Shown here piece by piece: positions 25,785 through 33,495 of a stretch of DNA of 64,000 bases. This DNA is from CAVALG01 sp963630555 (GTDB taxonomy: Bacteria > Bacillota > Clostridia > Oscillospirales > Acutalibacteraceae): positions 8,607 to 72,606 of the forward strand of contig CAVGND010000006.1 in the NCBI GenBank assembly GCA_963630555.1, in the 5' to 3' direction. Position numbers and translations under genes: made by a program. The number at the start of each line of letters is the position of its first letter. Position 1 is the stretch's first letter. The notes under the pieces are model-generated. The model made no database searches and had not been told where the DNA came from. It saw only the letters and a program-made list of their open reading frames with translations.

Positions 25785-25931
25785 TAAAAGGGCTACAAAA
25801 TAGATGTAGCCCGTGAAAACCCCGATTTTATCGGGGTTTTCACCGTTTATACGGCAAAATTTCAGCGAACCGTTTTGACAGATATAAAAATGATGTTTTC
25901 CCTTTCTTGGATGTCTTGAACTATCACACAA
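25785..25931 (+). repeat. 147-bp structured repeat after tRNA-Leu (copy 2)
   Basis: The partner of the copy at 25397. The first stem reads GGGCTACA/TGTAGCCC and the terminator ACCCCGAT/ATCGGGGT, with changes that keep base pairing. The downstream CCGTTTTGACAGATATAAAAA core is shared. The conjugative-element remnant begins soon after its end. Confidence 0.8.
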
Positions 25932-25949
25932 CCGAATATCCGATACACA

Positions 25950-25984
25950 GGCAGATAGAAATCAAAAATCTATCTGCCTTTTTT
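25950..25984 (+). terminator. Rho-independent terminator at the left edge of the element remnant
   Basis: A 10-bp perfect stem (GGCAGATAGA with TCTATCTGCC) is followed by TTTTTTATT, just before the first mobile-element gene. Confidence 0.8.
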
Positions 25985-26010
25985 ATTACCCCGAAAAGGA
26001 GAAAACAGAT

Positions 26011-26655
26011 ATGCTACAGAAAGAATTAGCCAAACGGCTCAGGGCTCGGTACGACACCAAGATAGATAGCAGCGGATGGCTGGAGGTATCCTCGGACGGC
26101 ATCCCCCTCTGCCGGATAAAATACAACGGTCAGTATTTGAGCAACGCCGACCAAAACCTCTCCGATGAATACCGCAGTAAAATTGCAGACATTCAGGATG
26201 AGATTTCTACGGTGCGGGAATATGTCGGGCTCTACGAACACGCACCGCAAATGCAGGCTGCCGATGTCTCCGATTACAGACAGCTCGCCTCTTTCGGAGA
26301 TACCGTGTTGGCGGCAACCTACAGCGAAAAAAACGGCTTTATGTTCTGCACATGGAAACAGAATGCAGACGGCGATTCGGTGTTTTGGGGAGATTACTCG
26401 CCGAACTATGAATATGTCAAGGAAGCCTTTGCCGTGCGCTCCGGTCTCGTCAGCAAACACCGACTGTTCTCAGAAAAAGAATCGGCAGACCTTTGTCGCT
26501 GTGTGGACTTTGCCAAGGCCAACTGCGAAACGCTGACCTATGAGCAGGAACGGCAGCTCGGCAAGCTCCAAGAAAAGATCATGGATGGATACCCCTCCCT
26601 CGAAGCCGAGCCGCCAACCTTTGAACAGGAATCAGCACCACAACAGAATATGTAA
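26011..26655 (+). CDS. Conjugative-element accessory protein
   Basis: The 214-residue product has no named domain that I recognise. It is mostly alpha/beta, with aromatic-rich patches (FMFCTWKQNADGDSVFWGDYS) and a long helical C-terminus. Similar proteins occur as the first of a run of accessory genes in clostridial conjugative transposons. AAAGGAGAAAA precedes the ATG. A strong terminator follows at 26667, so it may be expressed alone. Function is unknown. Confidence 0.65.
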   Translation: MLQKELAKRLRARYDTKIDSSGWLEVSSDGIPLCRIKYNGQYLSNADQNLSDEYRSKIADIQDEISTVREYVGLYEHAPQMQAADVSDYRQLASFGDTVLAATYSEKNGFMFCTWKQNADGDSVFWGDYSPNYEYVKEAFAVRSGLVSKHRLFSEKESADLCRCVDFAKANCETLTYEQERQLGKLQEKIMDGYPSLEAEPPTFEQESAPQQNM

Positions 26656-26666
26656 TACTATCAATC

Positions 26667-26700
26667 GCCCTCCGGTCACACAAAAACCGGAGGGCTTTTT
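26667..26700 (+). terminator. Rho-independent terminator
   Basis: GCCCTCCGGT (26667-26676) pairs with ACCGGAGGGC (26686-26695) and is followed by TTTTTCTATT. Confidence 0.9.
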
Positions 26701-26726
26701 CTATTTCACAGCAAGGAGAAAAGTCA

Positions 26727-27311
26727 ATGACCATATTTTCAGAACGACCATACACGCGCCGCATCGAACGGCTCATGACCGCCATACCGAACTTCAAACC
26801 AAGGGGTGTGGGCTTCCGTTTTACCGAAACGCAAACGGTCATCGCCGTAACAGCAGCCACACCCTCTGAACTGCTGACAGCCACCATGCAACAGATACGC
26901 TGTCCGCCCTTTCAAAAAAGATTTACCGAATATATCGAAAGCGAGGAAACGCCTATGACCTACCTTAATGAAAAACACCGGGCAAGATTTGCGCTTGCCG
27001 CAAGGAATGTACACAGAGAGAATTACGCATTGCTTTCGGCTCTGTATCTGCTCACCGCCGACCCAAGACTGTGGAACTGCTGCAAGCACCATGTACACAG
27101 CGGCTGTGTGTTTTTTGAGAATATCAAGCTCAACAACTGCACCGAGAGAGCCTATACCCTCTACTGTGCGGCAAAGGATTTGACGCTCGGCACAAAGCAC
27201 ATTACCGTGTCGGATCTGTCGGACGCCGACCTTGTTCCGCCTATGCTGTTTCGGACTATCTGCAACGCTATGGCGATTCGCAGATTCGGACTCGCAGCCA
27301 TCAAATCATAA
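26727..27311 (+). CDS. Conjugative-element accessory protein, possibly two fused reading units
   Basis: The 194-residue frame starts behind CAAGGAG. Residues 77 onward (MTYLNEKHRARFALAA) have their own ribosome site (GCGAGGAAACG) and a predicted helical, cysteine-containing domain that resembles a free-standing small protein of clostridial elements. The first 76 residues look like a separate small alpha/beta domain. Both start points are therefore possible. The function is unknown. The next gene begins 12 bp after the stop, suggesting an operon. Confidence 0.6.
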   Translation: MTIFSERPYTRRIERLMTAIPNFKPRGVGFRFTETQTVIAVTAATPSELLTATMQQIRCPPFQKRFTEYIESEETPMTYLNEKHRARFALAARNVHRENYALLSALYLLTADPRLWNCCKHHVHSGCVFFENIKLNNCTERAYTLYCAAKDLTLGTKHITVSDLSDADLVPPMLFRTICNAMAIRRFGLAAIKS

Positions 27312-27323
27312 GGAGTGTGCAAT

Positions 27324-28178
27324 ATGATTACCGCTATTATCCGCAATAAAGAAAATACCCTCGTTCTCGAACTGCCTCACAGTATCTATGACATCTATGA
27401 CAAACTGCGTTCCATCGGCATTCAGCAGCCACCGAAACGGATTCCGCTGACCGACAATGAGGATGAGGACATCGGCGTAAAGCTGTTTAGCGAGAGTGAC
27501 TTCGGTCAGCATCTGCTCCTAACGCTGAACGAGAAAAACTCCATCGCAGACGCCAATATGCTGACATTTGTCGTGTTGGCAGCCGATACAGACATCAAAG
27601 AGGAACTTGAACAGAATGTCCTCCACGACCAATACGGCTCGATGGACGAAGTAATTTCCGCCGTCCGCCAAATGACGCAGGATGCCGGTCCCGTAAAGGC
27701 TGTGTTCTTCTGCCCGCTCGTCGGTAATATCGACGAGGGCGACGGAGATATGTTCACGGTCGGAGATTCCTACCTTGCCGACAGCGCAGATGAAATCAAC
27801 GACGCATTAAAGGAATACACCGCCAATGACGAAAACGATATGGCAGCCTACTATAACGAGGATGACGGCGTGAGCGAAAAGCTGACCTCGGCTGTATGGT
27901 CGGTGGAACTGCACGGCGGCAGGCTGTTCGGACGAATTGATTGCAGTCTCAAAGAAGCTCTCACGGCAGAGGAAACGGAAGCGCTTCGGGATTGGCTCAC
28001 GGGGCAGTGTTCGGACGGCCTCGGCGAAGGTTTCGAGCAGCAGCCCATTGATACGATGGACGGCAAGCTGTTCGTCTCGTTCTGGAACAGCGGCGATGAC
28101 TACGCCATGATGACCGAGAACGAGTTTGACGAATATCTGCAAAATACCGAAACACAGACGGGAGGGATGCAGATATGA
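27324..28178 (+). CDS. Conjugative-element accessory protein (acidic)
   Basis: This 284-residue, strongly acidic protein begins MITAIIRNKENTLVLELP after AAGGAG. I recognise it only as a protein that recurs in Tn1549/CTn-like elements next to antirestriction and partition genes. The acidic surface recalls DNA-mimic antirestriction proteins, but ArdA motifs are not evident, so this stays a guess. Its last codons overlap a ten-codon frame at 28175-28207 that is probably a remnant. Confidence 0.65.
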   Translation: MITAIIRNKENTLVLELPHSIYDIYDKLRSIGIQQPPKRIPLTDNEDEDIGVKLFSESDFGQHLLLTLNEKNSIADANMLTFVVLAADTDIKEELEQNVLHDQYGSMDEVISAVRQMTQDAGPVKAVFFCPLVGNIDEGDGDMFTVGDSYLADSADEINDALKEYTANDENDMAAYYNEDDGVSEKLTSAVWSVELHGGRLFGRIDCSLKEALTAEETEALRDWLTGQCSDGLGEGFEQQPIDTMDGKLFVSFWNSGDDYAMMTENEFDEYLQNTETQTGGMQI

Positions 28179-28227
28179 TTGTAAAACCGCAGAGCAATAA
28201 ACTTTGAATTACACGGAGGTAAATACG

Positions 28228-28530
28228 ATGAACGAATATGATCGTCTGTACAGACAGGCACAGCGATATAAAGAACTCTATCCCAAAGGAACTCGCATCC
28301 TGCTTCTGCACATGGGCAACGATCCCCGACCTGTTGAGGACAATATGCGCGGCACGGTAATAGCTGTGGATGATATGTCCGCCGTTCACTGCAAATTCGA
28401 TAACGGCAGGCAGCTTGGCATCATCCCCGGTGAGGACTCTTTCCGCAAGCTCACCGATGAGGAAATTGCCGAGGAACAGGCCGACAGCGAGGACATGGAC
28501 GAGGGCAACGGCCCCGTCATGGGAATGTAG
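28228..28530 (+). CDS. DUF4314 domain-containing protein
   Basis: The 100-residue protein has the DUF4314 core: YPKGTRILLLHMGNDPRPVEDNMRGTV followed by a DDMSAVHCKFDNGRQLGI segment, predicted to form a small beta barrel, and an acidic C-terminus. The ATG at 28228 follows ACGGAGG. DUF4314 proteins are common in conjugative elements; their role is not established. The next small gene begins 11 bp downstream. Confidence 0.8.
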   Translation: MNEYDRLYRQAQRYKELYPKGTRILLLHMGNDPRPVEDNMRGTVIAVDDMSAVHCKFDNGRQLGIIPGEDSFRKLTDEEIAEEQADSEDMDEGNGPVMGM

Positions 28531-28541
28531 GAGGTTGCCTA

Positions 28542-28667
28542 TTGGAATACGATATTCTTATACCGCAGCCGCAGGCAGATATGCTGCTTCGGGAAGCCGC
28601 TGAGCGTGAAGTGTCGGCAGAGGAACTGCTTGCGGAGATCATCAAAAAATATTCAAAAAATATATAG
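28542..28667 (+). CDS. 41-residue conjugative-element peptide, TTG start
   Basis: A TTG at 28542, seven bases after an excellent TAGGAGG site, opens a 41-codon frame beginning MEYDILIPQPQ and ending in a charged helix (EEL, EIIKKYSKNI). The helix resembles the C-terminal part of small ribbon-helix-helix-type proteins. It lies between the DUF4314 gene and the RHH-like gene with short gaps, so it is likely translated from the same message. Function unknown. Confidence 0.55.
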   Translation: MEYDILIPQPQADMLLREAAEREVSAEELLAEIIKKYSKNI

Positions 28668-28682
28668 AAAGGAACGAACGCA

Positions 28683-29168
28683 ATGGCAGATGACAAGAAA
28701 GGAATCACCGTAAAAATCGACGCCGACCTTCATGCCGAAATCAAGGAATACCTCGAACGGCATGAAGGGATGACAATGGCTGAGTTTATCACCCTTGCGG
28801 TGGACGATGAACTCCATCCGAAAATACAACAGAAAGAAGGAAATAACATGGGCAATATGAGAACTATGGCATTTCAGGTGCCGGAGGAACTGTTTCAGAG
28901 AATCAAGGACTATCTGCACCGCAACAATATGAGTCAGAAAGAATTCGTCCTCGGTCTCATCGAAACCGAGCTTGACCGGGAGCAGGCCGAGCGTGAGAGC
29001 CAAATTGAGGCCGAAAGCCCCACAGAGGACTCCTACGAGGAAACGGACGAGGAAGCCGCAGAAAACGGCTTTGAGGGCGAATATGAGGGCGACAGCGACG
29101 CCGCAGACGAAACCGATGAGGAAACCGAGGATGAGGACGAATCCGAGGGCTTCGGTATGACGATGTAA
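28683..29168 (+). CDS. Protein with two ribbon-helix-helix-like units and an acidic tail
   Basis: The 161-residue protein contains two similar units. KGITVKIDADLHAEIKEYLE and the following MTMAEFITLAV form the first. RTMAFQVPEELFQRIKDYLH and MSQKEFVLGLI form the second. Each looks like a beta strand plus two helices, as in RHH DNA-binding proteins. Residues 105-161 are almost entirely acidic. Such proteins accompany mobilisation modules, so a DNA-binding relaxosome or regulatory role is plausible. GAAAGGAACG precedes the ATG. It is the last gene before the truncated methyltransferase. Confidence 0.65.
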   Translation: MADDKKGITVKIDADLHAEIKEYLERHEGMTMAEFITLAVDDELHPKIQQKEGNNMGNMRTMAFQVPEELFQRIKDYLHRNNMSQKEFVLGLIETELDREQAERESQIEAESPTEDSYEETDEEAAENGFEGEYEGDSDAADETDEETEDEDESEGFGMTM

Positions 29169-29215
29169 GGAAAGCGAGGCGGAACAGAAAAAGAACAAAT
29201 CAGGTCGGATGACCT

Positions 29216-29638
29216 ATGCCGATCAGATTTTTGGATATGTTCGCAGGAATCGGCGGCTTCCGGTCGGGGCTTGAACGACTCGGCGGTTTTGAATGCGTCG
29301 GCTACTGCGAGATAGACAAATATGCAAAGCAGGCGTATGACGCCATGTACCCAACGAAAGGAGAGTTATATTTTGCAGACGCAAGAAAAATTGACCCGAC
29401 CGCGCTGCCGGATATCGACCTTATTTGCGGCGGTTTTCCCTGTCAGTCTTTCAGTATCGCAGGACTCCGCAGAGGATTCCAAGATGACACAAGAGGCACT
29501 CTCTTTTTTGAGATCGCCCGCATTGCCGCCGTTAAAAGACCACCTTTTCTGCTGCTTGAAAATGTTCCCGGCTTGCTGTCGCATGACCAAGGCAGGACTT
29601 TTGCGACCATCCTCGGTGCGTTGGATGAACTGGGGTAA
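29216..29638 (+). pseudogene. DNA (cytosine-5)-methyltransferase, truncated after the first third
   Basis: The frame has motif I FLDMFAGIGGFRSGLE, the motif IV catalytic loop GGFPCQSFSIAG and motif VI LLLENVPGL, ending at residue 140 in GALDELG with a stop. Complete enzymes of this family continue for 150 or more residues through the target-recognition domain and motifs IX-X. The break is not a point mutation. The following bases are the antisense of a serine recombinase, so a deletion or inversion fused the two genes. The product cannot methylate DNA. Confidence 0.9.
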
Positions 29639-29639
29639 A

Positions 29640-29978
29640 ACGAACATTATGATCCGGGAAATAGATGTCCGTGTATTGCCCGACGGTAACATAGTCACGC
29701 CCAAGTCGGGATAGATCCTTGACGATAACCGTGGATACATAGCCCATTTCTATATCGTCAAGCATTGCCTGAAAGCCGGGACGATCAAACCGAGTGCCCG
29801 TGATACCGTCATCCACATAAAAACGAGTGTTGGAAAATCCGTTTTCTTTGGCATACTTCGTGAGCATTTTGCGCTGATTGACAATGGAGTTGCTGTCGCC
29901 GTCCCCACCGTCGTCACGGGACAGACGGCAATAAAGCGCCGTTATCCCTGTTTGTTCATTTTTCTTTTTCGACTGCAT
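29640..29978 (-). pseudogene. Serine recombinase, N-terminal fragment
   Basis: The frame starts at 29978 behind GGAAGGAGG and encodes the resolvase domain of a large serine recombinase (TnpX type): YCRLSRDDGGDGDSNSIVNQ with the catalytic serine, the FYVDDGITGTRFDRPGF motif, and VIVKDLSRLGRDYVTVGQY. After about residue 112 (NVRF) the sequence becomes the reverse complement of the methyltransferase, which carries the frame on to 29532 as nonsense. The zinc and DNA-binding regions are lost, so the element cannot excise itself. Confidence 0.88.
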
Positions 29979-30214
29979 AAGTCCTCCTTCCCGGCAGTCG
30001 AACACACATATTCCGCTGCCATTTTATCGCTGAAAATTTCTCCGGTCAAATCTGTGAAATCACCGGTGATCGTCCGTTCAAAGCGGTTTTTAATTGTTAC
30101 GCCGGATATTTTCGGCTGAAACTCAGAAAACACCGTAAAGGTCACATTGCCGATTTTGTATTCGTGCGAATTGCCGTCGGATATGCCGACGATCCAATTT
30201 GTTTGATTTTTCAT
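29942..30214 (-). CDS. Small protein encoded ahead of the recombinase
   Basis: The 90-residue protein (MKNQTNWIVGISDGNSHEYK onward) has a beta-rich N-terminal half and a basic tail. Its 3' end overlaps the recombinase start by 37 bp. A GTAAGGAGG site precedes the ATG at 30214. This arrangement, a small ORF just before the serine recombinase, recurs in clostridial conjugative transposons. I do not know its role; it appears intact although its partner is truncated. Confidence 0.65.
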   Translation of the reverse strand: MKNQTNWIVGISDGNSHEYKIGNVTFTVFSEFQPKISGVTIKNRFERTITGDFTDLTGEIFSDKMAAEYVCSTAGKEDLCSRKRKMNKQG

Positions 30215-30227
30215 TATTCAGTCCTCC

Positions 30228-30578
30228 TTACCTTTCGTTCCGATTACACTGACGGATTAAGAATTTACGGTAATGCTCGCATGCTTTGATAATAAAATCC
30301 TCAAGCTGTTTCGCATCGGCGTTCGGTGCGTATTTTCGTAGTTTTTCGGTTGGGATTTTAATGGTTTCCCTCTGATTTGCTTTTTCACGGGAGAGAATTT
30401 CGCTAATATTCTCAGCCGTGAGTTGCCCGTCCTGATACCTCTTTTTCATTTCAACGGCTTGTGCATAGGACGGTGTGCAATCGTTCATTTCGCATTGCTC
30501 CAAGACGGCGTACTGTTCTTCGTCGCCGAGGTAAGACAAGGTCTCGCCGACCATAAGCGCAATTTTGCCCTCGTCCAT
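30228..30578 (-). pseudogene. ParB/Spo0J-like partition protein, C-terminal remnant
   Basis: The 116 residues match the end of the ParB-like proteins of these elements: a helical LMDEGKIALMVGETLSYLGD stretch and a C-terminal KLRKYAPNADAKQLEDFII segment. In the same frame the coding similarity extends slightly upstream of the first ATG (RLTHLIPELLVL, to about 30613) and then ends abruptly. The N-terminal ParB box and helix-turn-helix are absent, so the gene is a 5'-truncated remnant. The 30614-30922 interval upstream holds no recognisable coding sequence. Confidence 0.7.
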
Positions 30579-30922
30579 CAGGACAAGCAGTTCGGGGATA
30601 AGGTGGGTTAAGCGGATACAGCAACACCTTGCCGTGTTTCTGCAACATAATGCTCCGTTAGCGGTGCTTCCGGAATGTCAATATAGCCCACGAAACGGTA
30701 ATGAATCACAATTTTTTACCTGCTATATAGCCGCAGTCCGGAATACGGCTTTTGAGCGTAGGTGTGTGCGGGTTTTCAGCTATCTGTGCGGAACTTTTGC
30801 ACATAAAGGCGGTTAGGCTTACCCTTGCCTTGTCGTTTGCGGATATATTGTTTTACAACAATAATACGAGGGCTTAACGGTTTGTGCAAATATACGGTTC
30901 TTTATAAATGCAAATTTTAGTG

Positions 30923-31654
30923 TCAGCGTTCCTGTTCTTTCTTTTTCCTGCGTTTTAGGTTTTCCAAAATGGTGTTCATGTTTTCCGTGTTCGTAACCTT
31001 TGGATACTCTGCTTCAAATTGCACCAAAAGATCTTTTGAACGCTTTTCCTCGTCACTGACCGCCTGATACGCCTTTTCATAGTTGCCGTTTTTCATTGTT
31101 TCCTCAATGAACGATACGGAATCATCGGGGATATTATCCCAACCTCCATACAAATTACATACGGCACGGTCAATATCTTCCATTGTCAGCGGAGTGCCAC
31201 GCTTTTCGTGCTCATACAGAATACCGATAATATCGGACAAGTCCTTTTTGTACTTTCGACCGGAGCAGAGCTTCATTGCAACAAGGTATTCCGCTGAAAC
31301 TGTACGGACATTTAATACGTTGGCAAATTGCCTGTATCTTACGGAGAACTCATTGAGTTTTGGCGTATAGGAGTTGGTATTCATAAAATCAGTGTTGAGC
31401 CAACCGTTTGGAAGATTGTATTTATCCCCCACACAGTTAATGGCATCTTTCATAGAAGATACGGCGTGAATAACGGCATCCACATCGGTGGTCATATCCC
31501 GAAAACCGTAATTGGCTATGATGGCTGCTCCGCCGATCAGTATAATTTCGGCAGGCATACCCTTACCGTTAAGACTGCGGTATTCTTTGCCAAGTTCTTT
31601 CAGGTATTCATCGAGATTATCTTTGGTAAAATAATTGGTGTTTTCAGACAACAT
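30923..31654 (-). CDS. DUF6036/AbiEii-like nucleotidyltransferase, putative toxin
   Basis: The 243-residue protein has a minimal nucleotidyltransferase core: ILIGGAAIIANYGFR followed by MTTDVDAVI with the DXD metal pair. A helical domain with VAMKLCSGRKYKKDLSDI comes next, the pattern of the DUF6036 and AbiEii families. Related enzymes act as toxins that modify tRNA or other nucleic acids. I prefer the ATG at 31654 (GAGG seven bases ahead); a GTG at 31666 is possible. The start overlaps the end of the HTH gene, the usual antitoxin-first arrangement. The basic C-terminal tail ends in KRRKKKEQER. Confidence 0.78.
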   Translation of the reverse strand: MLSENTNYFTKDNLDEYLKELGKEYRSLNGKGMPAEIILIGGAAIIANYGFRDMTTDVDAVIHAVSSMKDAINCVGDKYNLPNGWLNTDFMNTNSYTPKLNEFSVRYRQFANVLNVRTVSAEYLVAMKLCSGRKYKKDLSDIIGILYEHEKRGTPLTMEDIDRAVCNLYGGWDNIPDDSVSFIEETMKNGNYEKAYQAVSDEEKRSKDLLVQFEAEYPKVTNTENMNTILENLKRRKKKEQER

Positions 31655-32213
31655 TTCTAACCTCACTCTCCACGATATTAAATCGCATAAATTCAGGGAT
31701 AGCCTCTGCTTTGGCTCTTTTCTTTGCTTCGTCGCTGTTTGTCATAACTGCCGCAGCGATAATGCTTGAAGGGTAGAGTACATCTTGCAGAGATTGTCTG
31801 CGAAGGTCACTGTAATCCTCACATATAGGGACATTGTTAATGCGGCTTATATAATCAAGCATTGCAAGAAGATAAAAGCTTTCGGGATACCACTTTCGAT
31901 TATAATACTCACGGATCTTATTTTTTTCCAGGGTGTCGATAATGAAGTCTATGTCGCCAAGTGCTTTTAATTGATGACAGACATTGCTCTTATACAACTC
32001 AAAACTACATCGTTTTTCAAAATATGGGGAAAGCAGATCCTCCATCGTAATATTCAGTTCTTTGGACAGTTTGTACACCGTTTCAGCGCTGCATTTTTCA
32101 AGCTGCGCCTTGCCGCTTAAAATATCTGTCAGCGTTGTATAAGGAATTCCGCTGTTTTTGGATAATCTATACTTTGAGATATTACGGTTTGACATAATTT
32201 CGTTTATCATCAT
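31644..32213 (-). CDS. XRE-family HTH protein, putative antitoxin
   Basis: The 189-residue protein begins with a lambda-repressor-type helix-turn-helix (ISKYRLSKNSGIPYTTLTDI, residues 11-30, then KLSKELNITMEDLL). It continues with a helical domain that contains FYLLAMLDYISRINNVPI and RRQSLQDVLYPSS. The second domain is typical of proteins paired with DUF6036 nucleotidyltransferases and probably binds the toxin. The ATG at 32213 follows AGGTAGG. The strong promoter directly upstream and the overlap with the toxin gene indicate an autoregulated pair. Confidence 0.78.
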   Translation of the reverse strand: MMINEIMSNRNISKYRLSKNSGIPYTTLTDILSGKAQLEKCSAETVYKLSKELNITMEDLLSPYFEKRCSFELYKSNVCHQLKALGDIDFIIDTLEKNKIREYYNRKWYPESFYLLAMLDYISRINNVPICEDYSDLRRQSLQDVLYPSSIIAAAVMTNSDEAKKRAKAEAIPEFMRFNIVESEVRNVV

Positions 32214-32237
32214 TAAAATCACCTACCTGCTAAATAT

Positions 32238-32266
32238 ATTGTAGCGGTCAACCGTGATATTGTCAA
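32238..32266 (-). promoter_or_regulatory. Promoter of the HTH/nucleotidyltransferase pair
   Basis: On the minus strand TTGACA (32261-32266) and TACAAT (32238-32243) are 17 bp apart, 25 bp before the start codon. The spacer contains CGGTTGACCG, a short palindrome that could be the repressor site. Confidence 0.8.
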
Positions 32267-32315
32267 TAGTTTCTCCGAAAGTTTTGATTTTTATTCAAAA
32301 AGCATAACAGGGGTG

Positions 32316-32393
32316 TTAGGGGCTTGCCCCTAAAGAGCAAGCGGCGAACAGCCGCTTTGAGGGGGAACTTGCCGTACAAGTTCCCTGCTTGCT
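32316..32393. other. Cluster of nested hairpins, oriT-like remnant
   Basis: Four stems are packed in 78 bp: TTAGGGGC/GCCCCTAA (32316-32333), AGCGGC/GCCGCT (32340-32356), GGGAACTTG/CAAGTTCCC (32363-32385) and an outer AGCAAG/CTTGCT pair (32336-32393). Such runs lie near mobC and the transfer origin in Tn1549-like elements. The rest of the 627-bp gap 32214-32840 contains short coding-like debris (for example LGKDENGKPVKLLRKSK on the plus strand near 32.5 kb) but no intact gene. Confidence 0.45.
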
Positions 32394-32840
32394 ATACCGT
32401 GAGACGCACCCCGCAGGGCATAAAGAAAAGCGGCTGTCAGATACCGAGATTTCAGCGTATTTCTGCGCTGCACGATACCGAAAACCGCTTTTTTGCTACT
32501 TGGCAAAGACGAAAACGGCAAGCCTGTGAAGCTGCTGCGCAAAAGCAAAGCCTACATAGACCTTGCCGCCGAGCATATCCGACGTTTTTGGCGCGGCCTT
32601 CTTTGCGGTATTCGGTGCGGCAATCGGTTCGTGCGGAATTCCAGGCACCGCCCTTGACGCCAAGAGCGAATATGCCGTAGCAACAATTGTTTTAATCTTC
32701 ATCAAATCAACCTCTTTCAAATAAATTGGTAAAAGTTCGAGTATCGCCCTTTTACAATTCTATGGTAAAAGATTATCCTCAACCGTGGTTCAAAAAACAG
32801 GCGTGTGAGAAAAAATTCTCACACGCCTTGTTAAGCCGTA

Positions 32841-33119
32841 TCAGCCGCCGATCAGCCAACCGATAAGATCAATATTGGTATCGAGGAAGGTCAGGCTCGG
32901 CACGGAAAAATGATCTGCACCGTCAAACACGGTGATCTCGGCACTGCCGCCCGCTGCTTTCAACGCTGCGATAACCTCCTTTGAGGAATCCGGCGGCACA
33001 ATGGTATCTGCCGAGCCGACAAAGGCTCGGACGGGTATGTTTTTCAGCTTGCCGACGATATCGGGTGTATTGCGGATGCTCTTTGCTATACCGTAAATCT
33101 TTAAAAAACACTTGACCGA
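32841..33119 (-). pseudogene. Alpha/beta-hydrolase, C-terminal fragment
   Basis: About 93 codons resemble the end of a prolyl-oligopeptidase/dienelactone-hydrolase-like enzyme: VRAFVGSADTIVPPDSSKEVI contains the acidic triad region, and VFDGADHFSVPSL carries the catalytic histidine. The nucleophile elbow and N-terminal half are missing. Upstream of about 33119 the open frame is antisense to the rpmG promoter and leader, so it is not part of the protein. It marks the right-hand side of the disturbed region. Confidence 0.65.
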
Positions 33120-33140
33120 ATGCTGCCGCTGTGGTATAAT
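33112..33140 (+). promoter_or_regulatory. Promoter of the rpmG-secE-nusG-rplKA group
   Basis: TTGACC (33112) and TATAAT (33135) are 17 bp apart. They are followed by an unusually long leader of about 190 nt before rpmG. I see no T-box or known ribosomal-protein leader in it. Confidence 0.75.
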
Positions 33141-33332
33141 AATTTTACCTCTGCGAGGCTGTAAGCGGTCGCTTAACGCCTTTTCCGGATGTTCATTACC
33201 ATATGTGGGATTGCGCTTTATTTCGGGCGCTACATATAGTGCTCTGAATGCCTGCACGGTGTCCGGTATCGAGGGAGGCTGAGGTTCGCCGTAAGCGAAC
33301 AAATCTATTTCCGTAAAACGGGAGGTGCCGTT

Positions 33333-33482
33333 ATGAGAGTAAAAATTACATTGGCTTGCTCGGAATGCAAGCAACGCAACTACAACACAATGAAAAACAA
33401 GAAAAATGATCCCGACAGACTTGAGATGAACAAGTACTGCAGATTCTGTAAGAAGCATACGCTTCACAAGGAAACGAAGTAA
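33333..33482 (+). CDS. rpmG: 50S ribosomal protein L33
   Basis: The 49-residue protein (MRVKITLACSECKQRNYNT at the start) has the two CX2C pairs, CSEC and CRFC, of the zinc-binding C+ form of L33. It ends in KHTLHKETK, as the family does. GGGAGG precedes the ATG. The position immediately before secE is the usual one in Firmicutes. The zinc-type form suggests that a zinc-free paralogue, if any, lies elsewhere. Confidence 0.95.
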   Translation: MRVKITLACSECKQRNYNTMKNKKNDPDRLEMNKYCRFCKKHTLHKETK

Positions 33483-33495
33483 GGAGGGGGAAAAT

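Larger units (their letters stand above)
26011..32720. mobile_element. Degraded integrative conjugative element (Tn1549/CTn-type)
   Basis: The segment lies between tRNA-Leu and the rpmG operon. Its gene content is typical of Firmicutes conjugative transposons: a series of small accessory ORFs including a DUF4314 protein and a ribbon-helix-helix-like protein, a cytosine methyltransferase, a serine recombinase with its upstream small ORF, a ParB-like protein, cargo genes and palindromes. No relaxase, VirB4/VirD4 or complete recombinase remains. Codon choice and shorter spacers differ from the surrounding genes. Exact ends and attachment sites are not visible, so the limits are approximate. Confidence 0.75.

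Noticed and set aside
30614..30922. Possible gene between the ParB remnant and the nucleotidyltransferase
   Set aside because: No frame with a start, ribosome site or recognisable domain. It looks like decayed element sequence.
32496..32720. 74-codon minus-strand frame and a hydrophobic plus-strand frame ending near 32720
   Set aside because: Both lie in element debris. Neither shows a family match or a good start, so I did not call a gene.
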